NCBI GenBank assembly: GCA_044226365.1
Contig: JBGAHE010000002.1
Coordinates: forward strand, 62,001-126,000
DNA: 64,000 nucleotides
From: JALHNI01 sp044226365
GTDB lineage: Bacteria > Acidobacteriota > Terriglobia > Bryobacterales > Bryobacteraceae
Reading direction: 5' to 3'
Shown: positions 39,001 to 46,674 of the stretch, one piece after another
Layout: every line of letters starts with the position of its first letter
How positions within the stretch are numbered: position 1 is the stretch's first letter
Translations under genes and position numbers: made by a program
Notes under the pieces: generated by a model
What the model was told of the DNA's origin: nothing
The model's input: only the letters and a program-made list of their open reading frames with translations
Databases searched by the model: none

Positions 39001-39503
39001 CGAACGCAAACCGCTTGGTCGACTATACCCTCGGTGGCTGGTCGATCAACGGCACCAACATCCTGAACGGCGGCTACCCGCTGATGATCCGCCAGAACTC
39101 GAACAACAATTCGGTGATCTTCGCGGCCAGCCAGCGGCCCAACGCGACGGGTGCTGATCCTTACGCTGGTGGGAACCTCACTCAGTGGACGGACGGCAAT
39201 GCCGGTGTCTACTACCTGAACAGCGCGGCGTTCTCGAATGCTCCGGCGCTCACCTTCGGCAACGTCAGCCGCTCGATCTCGACGCGGTCTTTGGGTACAG
39301 TCAATTGGGATCTTTCGATCTTCAAGACCTTCGCGATCACCGAACGCTTCAAGGCTCAATTCCGCGCCGAGGCGCTGAATGCCATGAACACGCCGCTCTT
39401 CCGGGCGCCCAACACGGCCTGGGGCTCGCCGACCTTCGGCCAGATCACGGCTCAGGCGAACTTCTCTCGCATGATCCAACTGGGTCTGCGCATCGCGTTC
39501 TAA
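36033..39503 (+). CDS. Oar-like TonB-dependent outer membrane receptor
   Basis: 1156 residues from ATG 36033. Signal peptide MRLSLRALLSLTFCLANAWAQS. Residues about 25-110 form a carboxypeptidase-regulatory-like (Ig-like) domain (GGLRGMVVDAGGGILANAKV, then VIPGTYTVGVENPGF). A plug domain follows (IDLPNLGRNPYMFSKLAPNV and NNYLLDGIPITDMTNR), then a long beta-barrel rich in aromatic strands that ends in MIQLGLRIAF, a proper outer-membrane C-terminus. Such receptors are highly expanded in Acidobacteriota; Oar of Myxococcus is the named relative. They import or export large ligands driven by TonB. The ligand is unknown. The aminotransferase and SulP genes follow on the same strand. Confidence 0.93.
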   Translation: MRLSLRALLSLTFCLANAWAQSTYGGLRGMVVDAGGGILANAKVGLLNEGTGEIRSAVTAANGEYVFSQVIPGTYTVGVENPGFKKYERKGILVETQSQLTVDVKLEVGNVTDSVQVTEEVPLIETATASQGQLIDRQKMIDLPNLGRNPYMFSKLAPNVQQVGNPAYARMQDQSGSSQISIAGGPVRGNNYLLDGIPITDMTNRAIIIASLESVQEMKVQANTYDAEVGRSGGGMFNVFLKSGTNDYHGSLAGYMRQTDWIANSFFSNRAGRARTDQPFRNYMGSFGGKVWIPKLYDGKNRTFFWAVFEGYRDTQANAGITSVPTMAERAGDFSNSRTQAGALRTIYDPLSTLADGTRTPFAGNIIPAARINATGRLFAAQFAEPVNAARYYGDANRPYSGQLPSKADQHTIKFDHRFTSWWNANLSYLRYNSLEPGENWFPGNVASPQQWTLDRKVNSTQWNNTITMGATAVLAVRYGFNRFPNLSSQKSAGYNLSQTGLSPNFVAGVPSVTFPRLAFESFYVGDAMGTNSNSVITPASNNFGAQLAKFVGKHSLKFGYDFRRIKITGIDFGNSAGNFTFNDQFTRANYLSGNNQSGADLAGLLLGFPSAADGFVPTKMNQYINYNSFFVQDDIRVSSKLTLNVGLRWERETGLIERNDNQIVGFDRKALNSISTTSGVPTPGAVMFAGMNGAPRSTGNPDGNKLSPRVGVAYQLNSKTTVRGGYGIFWAPMVAYGGPYLTEGFTAATQAVTTLDGGRTPATSLATIFSAGLDKPVGNTLGDRTGIGKALTIQNQDARSPYVQQYSIDIQRELPFGIALSVAYVGSRSSRMTLTAANLNINQVEARNFGLGASALASSVANPYFNKGGAVGIGSATVSQAQLLRPYPAFGNINLSFSDFGKARYDSFVVRGQKRFSSGLTFLSAWTYSKNQDNVAGGTGNNLNGGNVSPQNPYNLASEWGLSYLDATHRLTTSFTYDLPFGKGRQYMANANRLVDYTLGGWSINGTNILNGGYPLMIRQNSNNNSVIFAASQRPNATGADPYAGGNLTQWTDGNAGVYYLNSAAFSNAPALTFGNVSRSISTRSLGTVNWDLSIFKTFAITERFKAQFRAEALNAMNTPLFRAPNTAWGSPTFGQITAQANFSRMIQLGLRIAF

Positions 39504-39515
39504 AAGCATGAGGGG

Positions 39516-39537
39516 GGCAGGCTGGAGCGAGCCTACC
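39516..39537 (+). terminator. Possible terminator hairpin after the TonB receptor gene
   Basis: Stem GGCAGGCT (39516-39523) and AGCCTACC (39530-39537) pair with one mismatch around a 6-base loop, 12 bases after the stop codon. Only a mixed CTTCCTT follows, not a true T-run, so the call is weak. The rest of the 178-bp gap to the aminotransferase start holds an AT-rich stretch with a TATACT at 39605-39610 that could be a -10 element. Confidence 0.35.
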
Positions 39538-39681
39538 CTTCCTTCGACAGAGGCTACTTTTACAAAAAGGTAAAGAATCGGTATCCGATTGGGAAAGATC
39601 GGAATATACTGACAAACGAAGGCATTGAGTTACCACGAACGTAACTTTCTGGACTGCGAATTTTTCCACGAGGGAAGACAA

Positions 39682-40836
39682 ATGAAGCAATTGCTCAATC
39701 CTGAAATGCAAGAGAATCTGCTCGACCGCGGATTCAACCGCCGTAGTTTTGGTCGCGTGGCGGCCATGATCACGGCGGGCGCCAGCCTGCCCTTCTATAA
39801 CGAAGCCGCTATGGCCCAGGGCCTGTCGGCCCTCCGTGGACCCATTCCGGCCGACGCCGTCCGCATCAACGCTAACGAGAACCCGCTCGGTCCTTGCGAT
39901 GCCGCTGTCGAGGCGATGTCCAGCGTGCTGCGCAAAGGCGGCCGTTATCTGTACGAGCACACCTTTGAATTCGCGAAAGTCCAGGGTGACATTGACGGCG
40001 TGAAGCCGAATTACGTCGTCCCCTACGACGGCTCGAGCGCTCCGTTGCACCAGGCCGTGATCGCCTTCTGCTCGAAGGACAAGCCCTTCGTGATGGCCGA
40101 TCCCGGTTATGAAGCCGGTGGCCGCGCCGCTGAATTTATCGGCGCCAAGACCATCAAGGTGCCGCTGAGCAAAGATCTTTCGCATGACGTGAAGGCGATG
40201 GCTGCCGCTCATCCGAGCCCGGGTCTGATCTACGTCTGCAATCCCAACAACCCCGGTGGCTGGGCGACCAAGAAGAGCGACATCGAATGGCTGGTGGCCA
40301 ACAAGCCTGCCGGTTCGGTGATCCTGCTCGACGAAGCCTACATCCACCTCACCAAGGAGCAGGTGAACTCCGACCTGGTGGCTCAGGACAAGGACGTCAT
40401 CATCCTGCGCACGTTCTCGAAGCTCTATGGCATGGCGGGTCTCCGGGCTGGTGCGGCGATCGGCCGTCCGGACTTGCTTGCCAAGATCCAGCCCTGGGGT
40501 GCGGGCGCGCTGCCGGTGACGGGCATGGTGGGCGCCACCGCGTCGCTGAAAGAGAAGAATCTGGTTGCCGACCGCCGCAAGCTGATCGCGGACGTTCGCA
40601 ACGACCTGTTCTCCTGGCTGTCGAAGAAGAACTACAAGTTTCTTCCGTCGGAGTCCAACAACTTCATGGTGGAGACCGGAGGTCCCGGCCAGAAGTTCGT
40701 GCAGGGCATGTTCAAGGAGAAGATCCTGGTGGGCCGCGTCTGGAGCGCGATGCCGACCCACGTCCGGATCTCCGTGGGCACCCGCGAGGAGATGGAGAAG
40801 TTCAAGGTCGCTTTCGAAAAGGTCATGAACGGCTAG
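39682..40836 (+). CDS. Tat-exported PLP-dependent aminotransferase (HisC-like)
   Basis: 384 residues from ATG 39682, preceded by AGGGA at good spacing; an in-frame extension upstream has no binding site. The N-terminus has a twin-arginine signal (NRRSFGRVAAMITAGASLP, then AAMAQG as a cleavage region). The fold-type I aminotransferase follows: RINANENPLGP, CNPNNPGG, LLDEAYIHL, and the PLP lysine K247 in FSKLYGMAGLRAG, with late arginine motif HVRISVGT. It is closest in pattern to histidinol-phosphate aminotransferases, but export argues against a biosynthetic role. Tat transport would let it fold with PLP first. It sits between the TonB receptor and a SulP transporter, with no histidine genes nearby. 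Confidence 0.87.
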   Translation: MKQLLNPEMQENLLDRGFNRRSFGRVAAMITAGASLPFYNEAAMAQGLSALRGPIPADAVRINANENPLGPCDAAVEAMSSVLRKGGRYLYEHTFEFAKVQGDIDGVKPNYVVPYDGSSAPLHQAVIAFCSKDKPFVMADPGYEAGGRAAEFIGAKTIKVPLSKDLSHDVKAMAAAHPSPGLIYVCNPNNPGGWATKKSDIEWLVANKPAGSVILLDEAYIHLTKEQVNSDLVAQDKDVIILRTFSKLYGMAGLRAGAAIGRPDLLAKIQPWGAGALPVTGMVGATASLKEKNLVADRRKLIADVRNDLFSWLSKKNYKFLPSESNNFMVETGGPGQKFVQGMFKEKILVGRVWSAMPTHVRISVGTREEMEKFKVAFEKVMNG

Positions 40837-40865
40837 CTCTTCGTTTCGCTAAAAGGCAGGCTGAG

Positions 40866-40887
40866 GGCCGCGCTTTCCGGCGCGGCC
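40866..40887 (+). terminator. Strong GC hairpin after the aminotransferase gene
   Basis: A perfect 8-bp inverted repeat, GGCCGCGC (40866-40873) and GCGCGGCC (40880-40887), encloses TTTCCG, 29 bases after the stop codon. It is not followed by a T-tract, so termination may be weak or need other factors. It separates the aminotransferase from the SulP gene. The rest of the 121-bp gap ends with a GAGAGGG ribosome binding site for the next gene. Confidence 0.55.
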
Positions 40888-40957
40888 TAGGCGTGCTGTT
40901 CCTCCCACCTGTCGTGCAGTGACATAGTTCCCCTACTCCCCGTACTGAGAGGGCTTC

Positions 40958-42262
40958 ATGAGGAAGGTCCCGTCCACCTCCGCCTCGATTGAGGTTGATC
41001 TGAGACTGAGAAAATTTTCCTACAACTGGAAGGCGTTTACCGGCGACTTCTTTGGTGGTCTCATCGCGGCCCTGATCGCCCTGCCTTATGGTCTGGCCAT
41101 GGCGACTCTGATGGGCCTCCCGCCCATCATGGGCTTGTTTACGTCCCTCCTGACTTGTCCAATCACCTTCCTGCTGGGCCGCAATCCCGTCCTGATCGGT
41201 GGTACGGCGACCGTCACCGTCCCGTTCATTGCCAAAGCTGTCGCGGACTACGGAGTCGCCGGCGCGGCGAAGATTTCGCTCATCGCCTCCGTCTTCATGA
41301 TGATTTTCAGCGTGCTCCGCTGGGGTCGCTATATTCTCCAAGTGCCACATTCGGTGGTGTCCGGCTTCTCCTGCGGGATCGGCGTGATGATGGTCGTCGC
41401 CCAGCTCAAGACGATCCTCGGTCTGGCGATCCCCGCCTCCGCCACCCAGCTTTCAACCCTCGCTCAGTTCTGGATGGTTCTCGAACGGCTGGAGGGCTTT
41501 AAGTGGCCCCCATTCGTTTTGGGCGTCACCGTGATCATCGTGGCCTTCTTTGTCGCCTCGCGTTCGAAGATGTTGCCCGCACCGCTGATCGGAGTCATTT
41601 TTTCAGTGGCCATCGGCTACGGACTCGGCCTGCACGAAAAGATCGTGGGCCGTCTACCGCTCGAGATGCCGCCGCTGGCGAGCTTCTTGTGGACGCCCGC
41701 CGACCTCGACAAGCTCCTGTTGCCCGGCCTGGGCCTGGCCTTTGTCACTGCCGTGAACCTACTGATTACCTCGCGCGTGGTGGACCACTTCCGTGGCTGG
41801 CACCGTCCGATGAAGCCGTCCGATGCGGATGGAGAGTTGGGAGCCTACGGCATTGCGAACGTCTGTGCCGGTATGTTTGGTGCGCCGATCAGCGTCGGAA
41901 TTCCCGCCCGCAGCCTGGCGAACGTCCGTTGCGGTGGATCCACGCGGGTGTCGAATTTGATCCACGGTCTGGTGCTGCTGGCGACGCTGTACCTGGGTAG
42001 CGAATACGTGTCGAAGATCCCGGTGGCGGCCTTGGCGGGCGTCACTGCTTACGTGGGAATTTGCCTGCTTGAATGGTCGACCTGGAAGCGTCTGCCCAAG
42101 ATGCGGCGGGTGGATGCGGCGGCCTTTTTGGTGACCTGCCTGGCCGTCCTGGTGGTTAACGCAGTAATCGCGGTGGGGATGGGCTGTTCGCTCTACGGGC
42201 TCCGTTGGCTCTACCATCGCTACGCCATCGCGCCGCCGCAAACTGTGCAGAAACCGGCCTGA
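40958..42262 (+). CDS. SulP-family inorganic anion transporter
   Basis: 434 residues, an integral inner-membrane protein. The SulP signature opens the membrane domain (DFFGGLIAALIALPYGLAMATLMGLPPIMGLF), followed by about ten to twelve hydrophobic segments and the GTATVTVPFIAK-type core. It ends after the last membrane segment and lacks the C-terminal STAS domain of many relatives, so it is a short form. Family members move sulfate, bicarbonate, molybdate or dicarboxylates, usually with protons or sodium. Here, upstream of sdhCAB, either sulfate or a C4-dicarboxylate is conceivable; the sequence does not decide. A good GAGAGGG binding site precedes the ATG. Confidence 0.9.
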   Translation: MRKVPSTSASIEVDLRLRKFSYNWKAFTGDFFGGLIAALIALPYGLAMATLMGLPPIMGLFTSLLTCPITFLLGRNPVLIGGTATVTVPFIAKAVADYGVAGAAKISLIASVFMMIFSVLRWGRYILQVPHSVVSGFSCGIGVMMVVAQLKTILGLAIPASATQLSTLAQFWMVLERLEGFKWPPFVLGVTVIIVAFFVASRSKMLPAPLIGVIFSVAIGYGLGLHEKIVGRLPLEMPPLASFLWTPADLDKLLLPGLGLAFVTAVNLLITSRVVDHFRGWHRPMKPSDADGELGAYGIANVCAGMFGAPISVGIPARSLANVRCGGSTRVSNLIHGLVLLATLYLGSEYVSKIPVAALAGVTAYVGICLLEWSTWKRLPKMRRVDAAAFLVTCLAVLVVNAVIAVGMGCSLYGLRWLYHRYAIAPPQTVQKPA

Positions 42263-42357
42263 TTTTTGGTTCCTCCGCCCGGCTCCCTAACAAAATTTGG
42301 TTAAATTGTAGAGGCCCACGCATCTGTATGAGTGTAGGCCAAGGAGCCAATCAAACT

Positions 42358-43053
42358 ATGTCCGCAGTGGCTGCCAATAGCCCTCTTCATCGCACGCTCG
42401 AGTTCTGGCAGGCGACGATCGGCAAGAAAACCGTCATGGCCGTGACCGGCGGGATTCTGGTGGGCTTTACTCTGGTACACATGCTCGGCAACCTTCAGGT
42501 TTACCTGGGTTCCGAGGTTTTGAACAACTACGGCCGTCTCCTCAAAAGCAATCTCGGTGTTCTGTGGGGTGCTCGCCTGTTCCTCCTGGCGACTCTGGTC
42601 CTCCATCTGACGGCGGCTTTTCAGCTCTGGTCGCTCAAGAAGAAAGCGCGTCCGATCGCGTATCAAAAGCTGGCGCCCAAGCAGTCGTCCTACGCCTCGC
42701 GCACCATGTACGTGAGCGGCCCCATCCTGTTCTTCTTCATTGCTTATCACTTGTCGCATCTCACCACCGGCCAGACGCATCCAGACTTTGACGAGGGCGA
42801 TGTCTACCGCAATGTCATTCTCGGGTTCCGCGATCCGTTCGCGTTTGGAGCCTACGTGGTCGCGATGGGCACGCTCGGCTTTCACATGATTCACGGCGTT
42901 TGGAGCGCCTTTCAAAGCCTGGGCCTCAATCATCCCAAGTACAGCCCCAAGGTGAGGAATCTCGCCACGGCCCTCACGGCCCTGATCGTTGGTGGCAATC
43001 TCTCGATTCCCGTGGCGGTCATGTTCCGCCTTATCGGCAACGACATTCAGTAA
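42358..43053 (+). CDS. sdhC: Succinate dehydrogenase cytochrome b subunit (B-type)
   Basis: 231 residues from ATG 42358, with AAGGAG 11 bases upstream; an ATG ten codons earlier is possible. It has five membrane segments and histidines in LVHMLGN, TLVLHLTAAFQLW, IAYHLSHLT and GFHMIHGVW, which can hold two b-type hemes, as in Bacillus, Wolinella and Bacteroides complexes. It anchors SdhAB in the membrane and passes electrons to or from quinone. First gene of sdhCAB, 9 bp before sdhA. No separate sdhD is present, normal for the single-anchor type. The 95-bp gap before it contains no promoter I can support. Confidence 0.93.
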   Translation: MSAVAANSPLHRTLEFWQATIGKKTVMAVTGGILVGFTLVHMLGNLQVYLGSEVLNNYGRLLKSNLGVLWGARLFLLATLVLHLTAAFQLWSLKKKARPIAYQKLAPKQSSYASRTMYVSGPILFFFIAYHLSHLTTGQTHPDFDEGDVYRNVILGFRDPFAFGAYVVAMGTLGFHMIHGVWSAFQSLGLNHPKYSPKVRNLATALTALIVGGNLSIPVAVMFRLIGNDIQ

Positions 43054-43062
43054 AGGAAAGCC

Positions 43063-44976
43063 ATGGAACTCAATTCCCGAGTCCCCTCGGGCGATATCAC
43101 CACGCGCTGGACTCGCACCAAGTTCGACATGAAGCTGGTGAATCCGGCCAACAAGCGCAAGCACTCGGTCATTGTGGTCGGTTCCGGTCTGGCCGGCGCT
43201 TCGGCGGCCGCCACCCTGGGTGAACTCGGCTACAACGTCAAGTGCTTCTGCTTCCAGGATTCGCCTCGCCGGGCGCACTCGATCGCCGCGCAGGGTGGCA
43301 TCAATGCCGCGAAGAATTACCAGAACGATGGCGACTCGGTCTACCGCCTCTTCTACGACACGGTGAAGGGCGGCGATTTCCGCGCGCGAGAGAGCAACGT
43401 CTACCGGCTGGCGGAAATCTCGGTCAACATCATTGACCAGTGCGTCGCCCAAGGTGTGCCTTTTGCCCGCGAATATGGCGGCATGCTCGCGAATCGCTCT
43501 TTCGGTGGCGCCCAGGTTTCCCGCACCTTTTACGCCCGGGGCCAGACGGGGCAGCAGCTCCTGCTGGGTGCCTATCAGGCGCTCGAGCGGCAGATCGAAG
43601 CCGGGCGCGTGCAGATGTTCTCGCGGCGCGAAATGCTGGATCTGGTGAACGTCGATGGTCAGGCGCGCGGCATCATCTGCCGCAACCTCACCACCGGCGC
43701 GCTCGAACGTTATGCGGCGGACGTGGTGGTGCTGGCGACTGGTGGTTATGGCAACGTCTTCTACCTCTCGACCAACGCCAAAGGCTCCAATGTCACGGCG
43801 ACCTGGCGCGCGCACAAGCGCGGCGCGCTCTTCGGCAATCCCTGTTTCACGCAGATTCACCCGACCTGTATTCCCGTGTCGGGCGACTATCAGTCGAAAC
43901 TGACGCTGATGTCTGAGTCGCTGCGCAACGACGGCCGCATCTGGGTCCCCAAGAAGGCCGGAGACAAGCGCAATCCGGCGCAGATCCCCGAGGACGAGCG
44001 CGACTACTATCTCGAGCGCATCTATCCGAGTTTCGGCAACCTGGTGCCGCGCGACATCGCCAGCCGTGCCGCCAAAAAGATGTGCGACGAAGGCCGTGGG
44101 GTAGGCGAGAGCGGCTTCGGTGTCTACCTTGATTTCAGCGAGGCTATCAAGCGGCTCGGCGCCGACAAGATCCGAGAGCGCTACGGAAACTTGTTCGAAA
44201 TGTACGACCGCATCACCGGCGAAGACCCCTATTCGGTCCCGATGCGCATCTACCCGGCCGTGCATTACACGATGGGCGGTCTGTGGGTCGACTACCAGTT
44301 GATGACCACCGTTCCCGGTCTGTTCTGTCTCGGCGAAGCCAACTTCTCCGATCACGGCGCCAATCGTCTCGGCGCCTCAGCGTTGATGCAAGGGCTGGCC
44401 GACGGCTACTTTATCGCGCCTGCTTGTATCGGCAACTACCTTGCGTCCACGAAGCTGCCCGCTGTGGGTACTGACCACAGCGCGTTCCAGGATGCCGAAG
44501 CGAACGTCACCGGCCTTACCAAGGCGCTGCTGGGCGCTAGTGGCAAGCGTACCGTCACCTCCTTCCACCGCGATCTCGGCAAGATCATGTGGGAGTACTG
44601 CGGGATGGCGCGCAATGCGGCCGGCCTGACGCAGGCCATTGGCAAGATCGACGCTCTTCGCGAAGAATATTGGGCTTCAGTGAATGTCCCCGGCAGCGGC
44701 GACGAACTCAACCAGTCACTCGAATCCGCCGGCCGCGTGGCGGATTTCATCGAACTCGGTTCGCTGATGTGCCGTGACGCCCTCGCTCGCGAAGAGAGCT
44801 GCGGCGGCCACTATCGCGAGGAGTATCAGACCCCGGAAGGCGAAGCGCGGCGCGACGACGACAATTACTCCTACGTCGCGGCCTGGCAATGGCAGGGCCC
44901 GAACAAGGCGCAAACCGTCGTCAAGGAGCCGCTTAACTTCGAATACGTGCATCCCAGCCAGCGGAGCTACAAATAA
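43063..44976 (+). CDS. sdhA: Succinate dehydrogenase flavoprotein subunit
   Basis: 637 residues. FAD-binding GSGLAG (G40-G45); covalent-FAD histidine region AHSIAAQGGINAAKNY (H72); substrate-site segments in HPTCIP and the late arginine-containing GEANFSDHGANRLGASALMQGL. The long sequence and motif spacing fit the B-type enzymes of Bacteroides, Bdellovibrio and Wolinella rather than mitochondrial-type SdhA. It oxidises succinate to fumarate (or the reverse) on the cytoplasmic face of the membrane. AAGGAAAG precedes its ATG. Its TAA overlaps the ATG of sdhB by one base (TAATG). Confidence 0.97.
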   Translation: MELNSRVPSGDITTRWTRTKFDMKLVNPANKRKHSVIVVGSGLAGASAAATLGELGYNVKCFCFQDSPRRAHSIAAQGGINAAKNYQNDGDSVYRLFYDTVKGGDFRARESNVYRLAEISVNIIDQCVAQGVPFAREYGGMLANRSFGGAQVSRTFYARGQTGQQLLLGAYQALERQIEAGRVQMFSRREMLDLVNVDGQARGIICRNLTTGALERYAADVVVLATGGYGNVFYLSTNAKGSNVTATWRAHKRGALFGNPCFTQIHPTCIPVSGDYQSKLTLMSESLRNDGRIWVPKKAGDKRNPAQIPEDERDYYLERIYPSFGNLVPRDIASRAAKKMCDEGRGVGESGFGVYLDFSEAIKRLGADKIRERYGNLFEMYDRITGEDPYSVPMRIYPAVHYTMGGLWVDYQLMTTVPGLFCLGEANFSDHGANRLGASALMQGLADGYFIAPACIGNYLASTKLPAVGTDHSAFQDAEANVTGLTKALLGASGKRTVTSFHRDLGKIMWEYCGMARNAAGLTQAIGKIDALREEYWASVNVPGSGDELNQSLESAGRVADFIELGSLMCRDALAREESCGGHYREEYQTPEGEARRDDDNYSYVAAWQWQGPNKAQTVVKEPLNFEYVHPSQRSYK

Positions 44977-45755
44977 TGCGCATCACTCTGAATGTCTGGC
45001 GCCAGAAGAACGCCAACTCGCCCGGCGCGATGAAGCGCTATGAGGTGCCGAACGTCAATCCCGATATGTCGTTCCTCGAGATGCTCGACGTCTTGAACGA
45101 AGACCTGATCGAGAAAAAGGACGCCGACGGCCCCGTGACCTTCGAGCACGATTGTCGCGAAGGCATCTGCGGTTCCTGCGGCTTCATGATCAACGGCCTG
45201 GCGCACGGCGGCAACGAACGCACCACCGTGTGTCAGCTGCATATGCGTCATTTCAAAGATGGTGATGACCTCGTCCTTGAACCCTGGCGCGCCAACGCTT
45301 TCCCCGTTCTCCGCGACTTGATGGTCGACCGCGCGGCCTTTGATCGCATCATTGCCGCCGGTGGCTACGTCTCCGTCTCCACCGGCTCTGCGCAGGATGG
45401 CAACGCCATCGCCATCCGCAAGCTGGATTCCGACCTCGCGATGGACAACGCTCAATGCATTGGCTGCGGCGCCTGTGTGGCTGCCTGCCCGAATGCCTCG
45501 GCCTCGTTGTTCACCAGCGCCAAAATCGCCCATCTCGGCCATCTGCCGCAAGGCCAGCCGGAGCGGTTGGAACGCGCCAAGGCGATGGTCGATCAGATGA
45601 ATACCGAGCTGTTCGGTTCCTGCACGAACATCGGCGAATGCGAAGCGGTGTGTCCGAAGGGCATCAAGATCGAGTCGATCGCTTTCATGAACCGCGACTA
45701 CACCCGCGCGTCGCTGTCGGAGCGTCCCGCTTCGGGCGACGTCGGCTTCGGTTGA
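44976..45755 (+). CDS. sdhB: Succinate dehydrogenase iron-sulfur subunit
   Basis: 259 residues. [2Fe-2S] ligands C60, C65, C68 and C86 (DCREGICGSCG, then TTVCQLH). The ferredoxin part has C161, C164, C167, C171 (CIGCGACVAACP) and C216, C222, C226 (SCTNIGECEAVCPKG), giving the [4Fe-4S] and [3Fe-4S] centres; the position between C161 and C164 is not a cluster ligand. It relays electrons between SdhA FAD and the heme anchor. Translationally coupled to sdhA. One base separates its stop from the stop of the convergent pirin gene. Confidence 0.97.
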   Translation: MRITLNVWRQKNANSPGAMKRYEVPNVNPDMSFLEMLDVLNEDLIEKKDADGPVTFEHDCREGICGSCGFMINGLAHGGNERTTVCQLHMRHFKDGDDLVLEPWRANAFPVLRDLMVDRAAFDRIIAAGGYVSVSTGSAQDGNAIAIRKLDSDLAMDNAQCIGCGACVAACPNASASLFTSAKIAHLGHLPQGQPERLERAKAMVDQMNTELFGSCTNIGECEAVCPKGIKIESIAFMNRDYTRASLSERPASGDVGFG

Positions 45756-45756
45756 T

Positions 45757-46674
45757 CTAACGTCCCGGTATCGGCCGCCCGGCGAAGGGCGGGGCGGCCA
45801 GCCGCGGACCCTGATACGAGCGCACGTCCGGGAACCACTCGTGCGTCTCCCACGCCGCCCTCGCCGCCTGCAATTCCTCTTGTGTTCGCGCGACGAAGTT
45901 CCACCACATCAGAATCGTCTCGCCGAACGGCCTTCCCCCGATCAGCACCAGTTTCGCTCCGTCATGGCTCGCGGCCACGAGTTCTTGCCGGCCGGTGCCC
46001 AGGTCGTAAAGCCGGTCGCGTTCCAACCTCACGCCATCGATTTCCGCTTCGCCCTCCACCGCCATCACGCCGTACTCAAACCCTGCGTCCAATGGCATCG
46101 CCATCCTTCCGTGCACCACCAATTCCGCGCCTACCGAATGGCTATAGGCGTGCCGATCTCCGTAGAAGGTCGTCACCAGCCCGCCCGGTTGGTCCACCGC
46201 TTCCAGCCGACCTGAGCAGTAATACTCGGGCTGCATCTGCCGCACGGCGTCCGGCAGCGCCACCCAAAGCTGCACGCCGTTCAAATGGCCGGAGTTCTCC
46301 ACCGGCGTTTCCTCGGTATGCGTAATGCCCGCGCCGGCCGTCATCAGGCTGATTTGGCCGGGACGGATCAGGCACTCGCTGCCCAAGCTGTCGTGATGCA
46401 CCACCTCGCCGGAGAAGAGCCAGGAAACGGTTTGCAGCCCGATGTGCGGATGCGGCGCTACGTCCATGGGCTTGCTGTCGGTGAAGCTCAAGGGCCCGTA
46501 GCGGTCGAAGAAGCACCACGGCCCAATCATGCGCCGGTTGCGGACGGGCAATACGCGGCGCACCGTGAGGTCGCCGAGCTTTACTTCGCGCTGCGGGAGC
46601 TCGGTGACCTGTGGGGGCTCCGGGCCCAAGCCCACGCATTCTTCCGGCTCGGGGCGCGGAAGTAGATTGCTCAT
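45757..46674 (-). CDS. Pirin family protein
   Basis: 305 residues from the ATG at 46674, which overlaps the stop codon of the preceding gene by one base (TAATG). It is a bicupin. The N-terminal cupin has the metal-site residues APHPHIGLQTV (H75, H77), then H119 in GITHTEE. Bacterial pirins bind iron and include quercetin 2,3-dioxygenases and regulators of pyruvate metabolism; activity cannot be assigned. It is coupled to an alkaline-phosphatase-superfamily gene upstream, an unusual partner. Confidence 0.92.
   Translation of the reverse strand: MSNLLPRPEPEECVGLGPEPPQVTELPQREVKLGDLTVRRVLPVRNRRMIGPWCFFDRYGPLSFTDSKPMDVAPHPHIGLQTVSWLFSGEVVHHDSLGSECLIRPGQISLMTAGAGITHTEETPVENSGHLNGVQLWVALPDAVRQMQPEYYCSGRLEAVDQPGGLVTTFYGDRHAYSHSVGAELVVHGRMAMPLDAGFEYGVMAVEGEAEIDGVRLERDRLYDLGTGRQELVAASHDGAKLVLIGGRPFGETILMWWNFVARTQEELQAARAAWETHEWFPDVRSYQGPRLAAPPFAGRPIPGR

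Noticed and set aside
39445..40761. Open 438-codon minus-strand frame across the aminotransferase gene
   Set aside because: Shadow of the complete PLP aminotransferase on the other strand; it has no recognisable fold and would also overlap the receptor gene end.
42301..44355. Open 684-codon frame on the minus strand across sdhC and sdhA
   Set aside because: It is antisense to two intact enzymes with all active-site residues; no ribosome binding site, domain or signal is visible.
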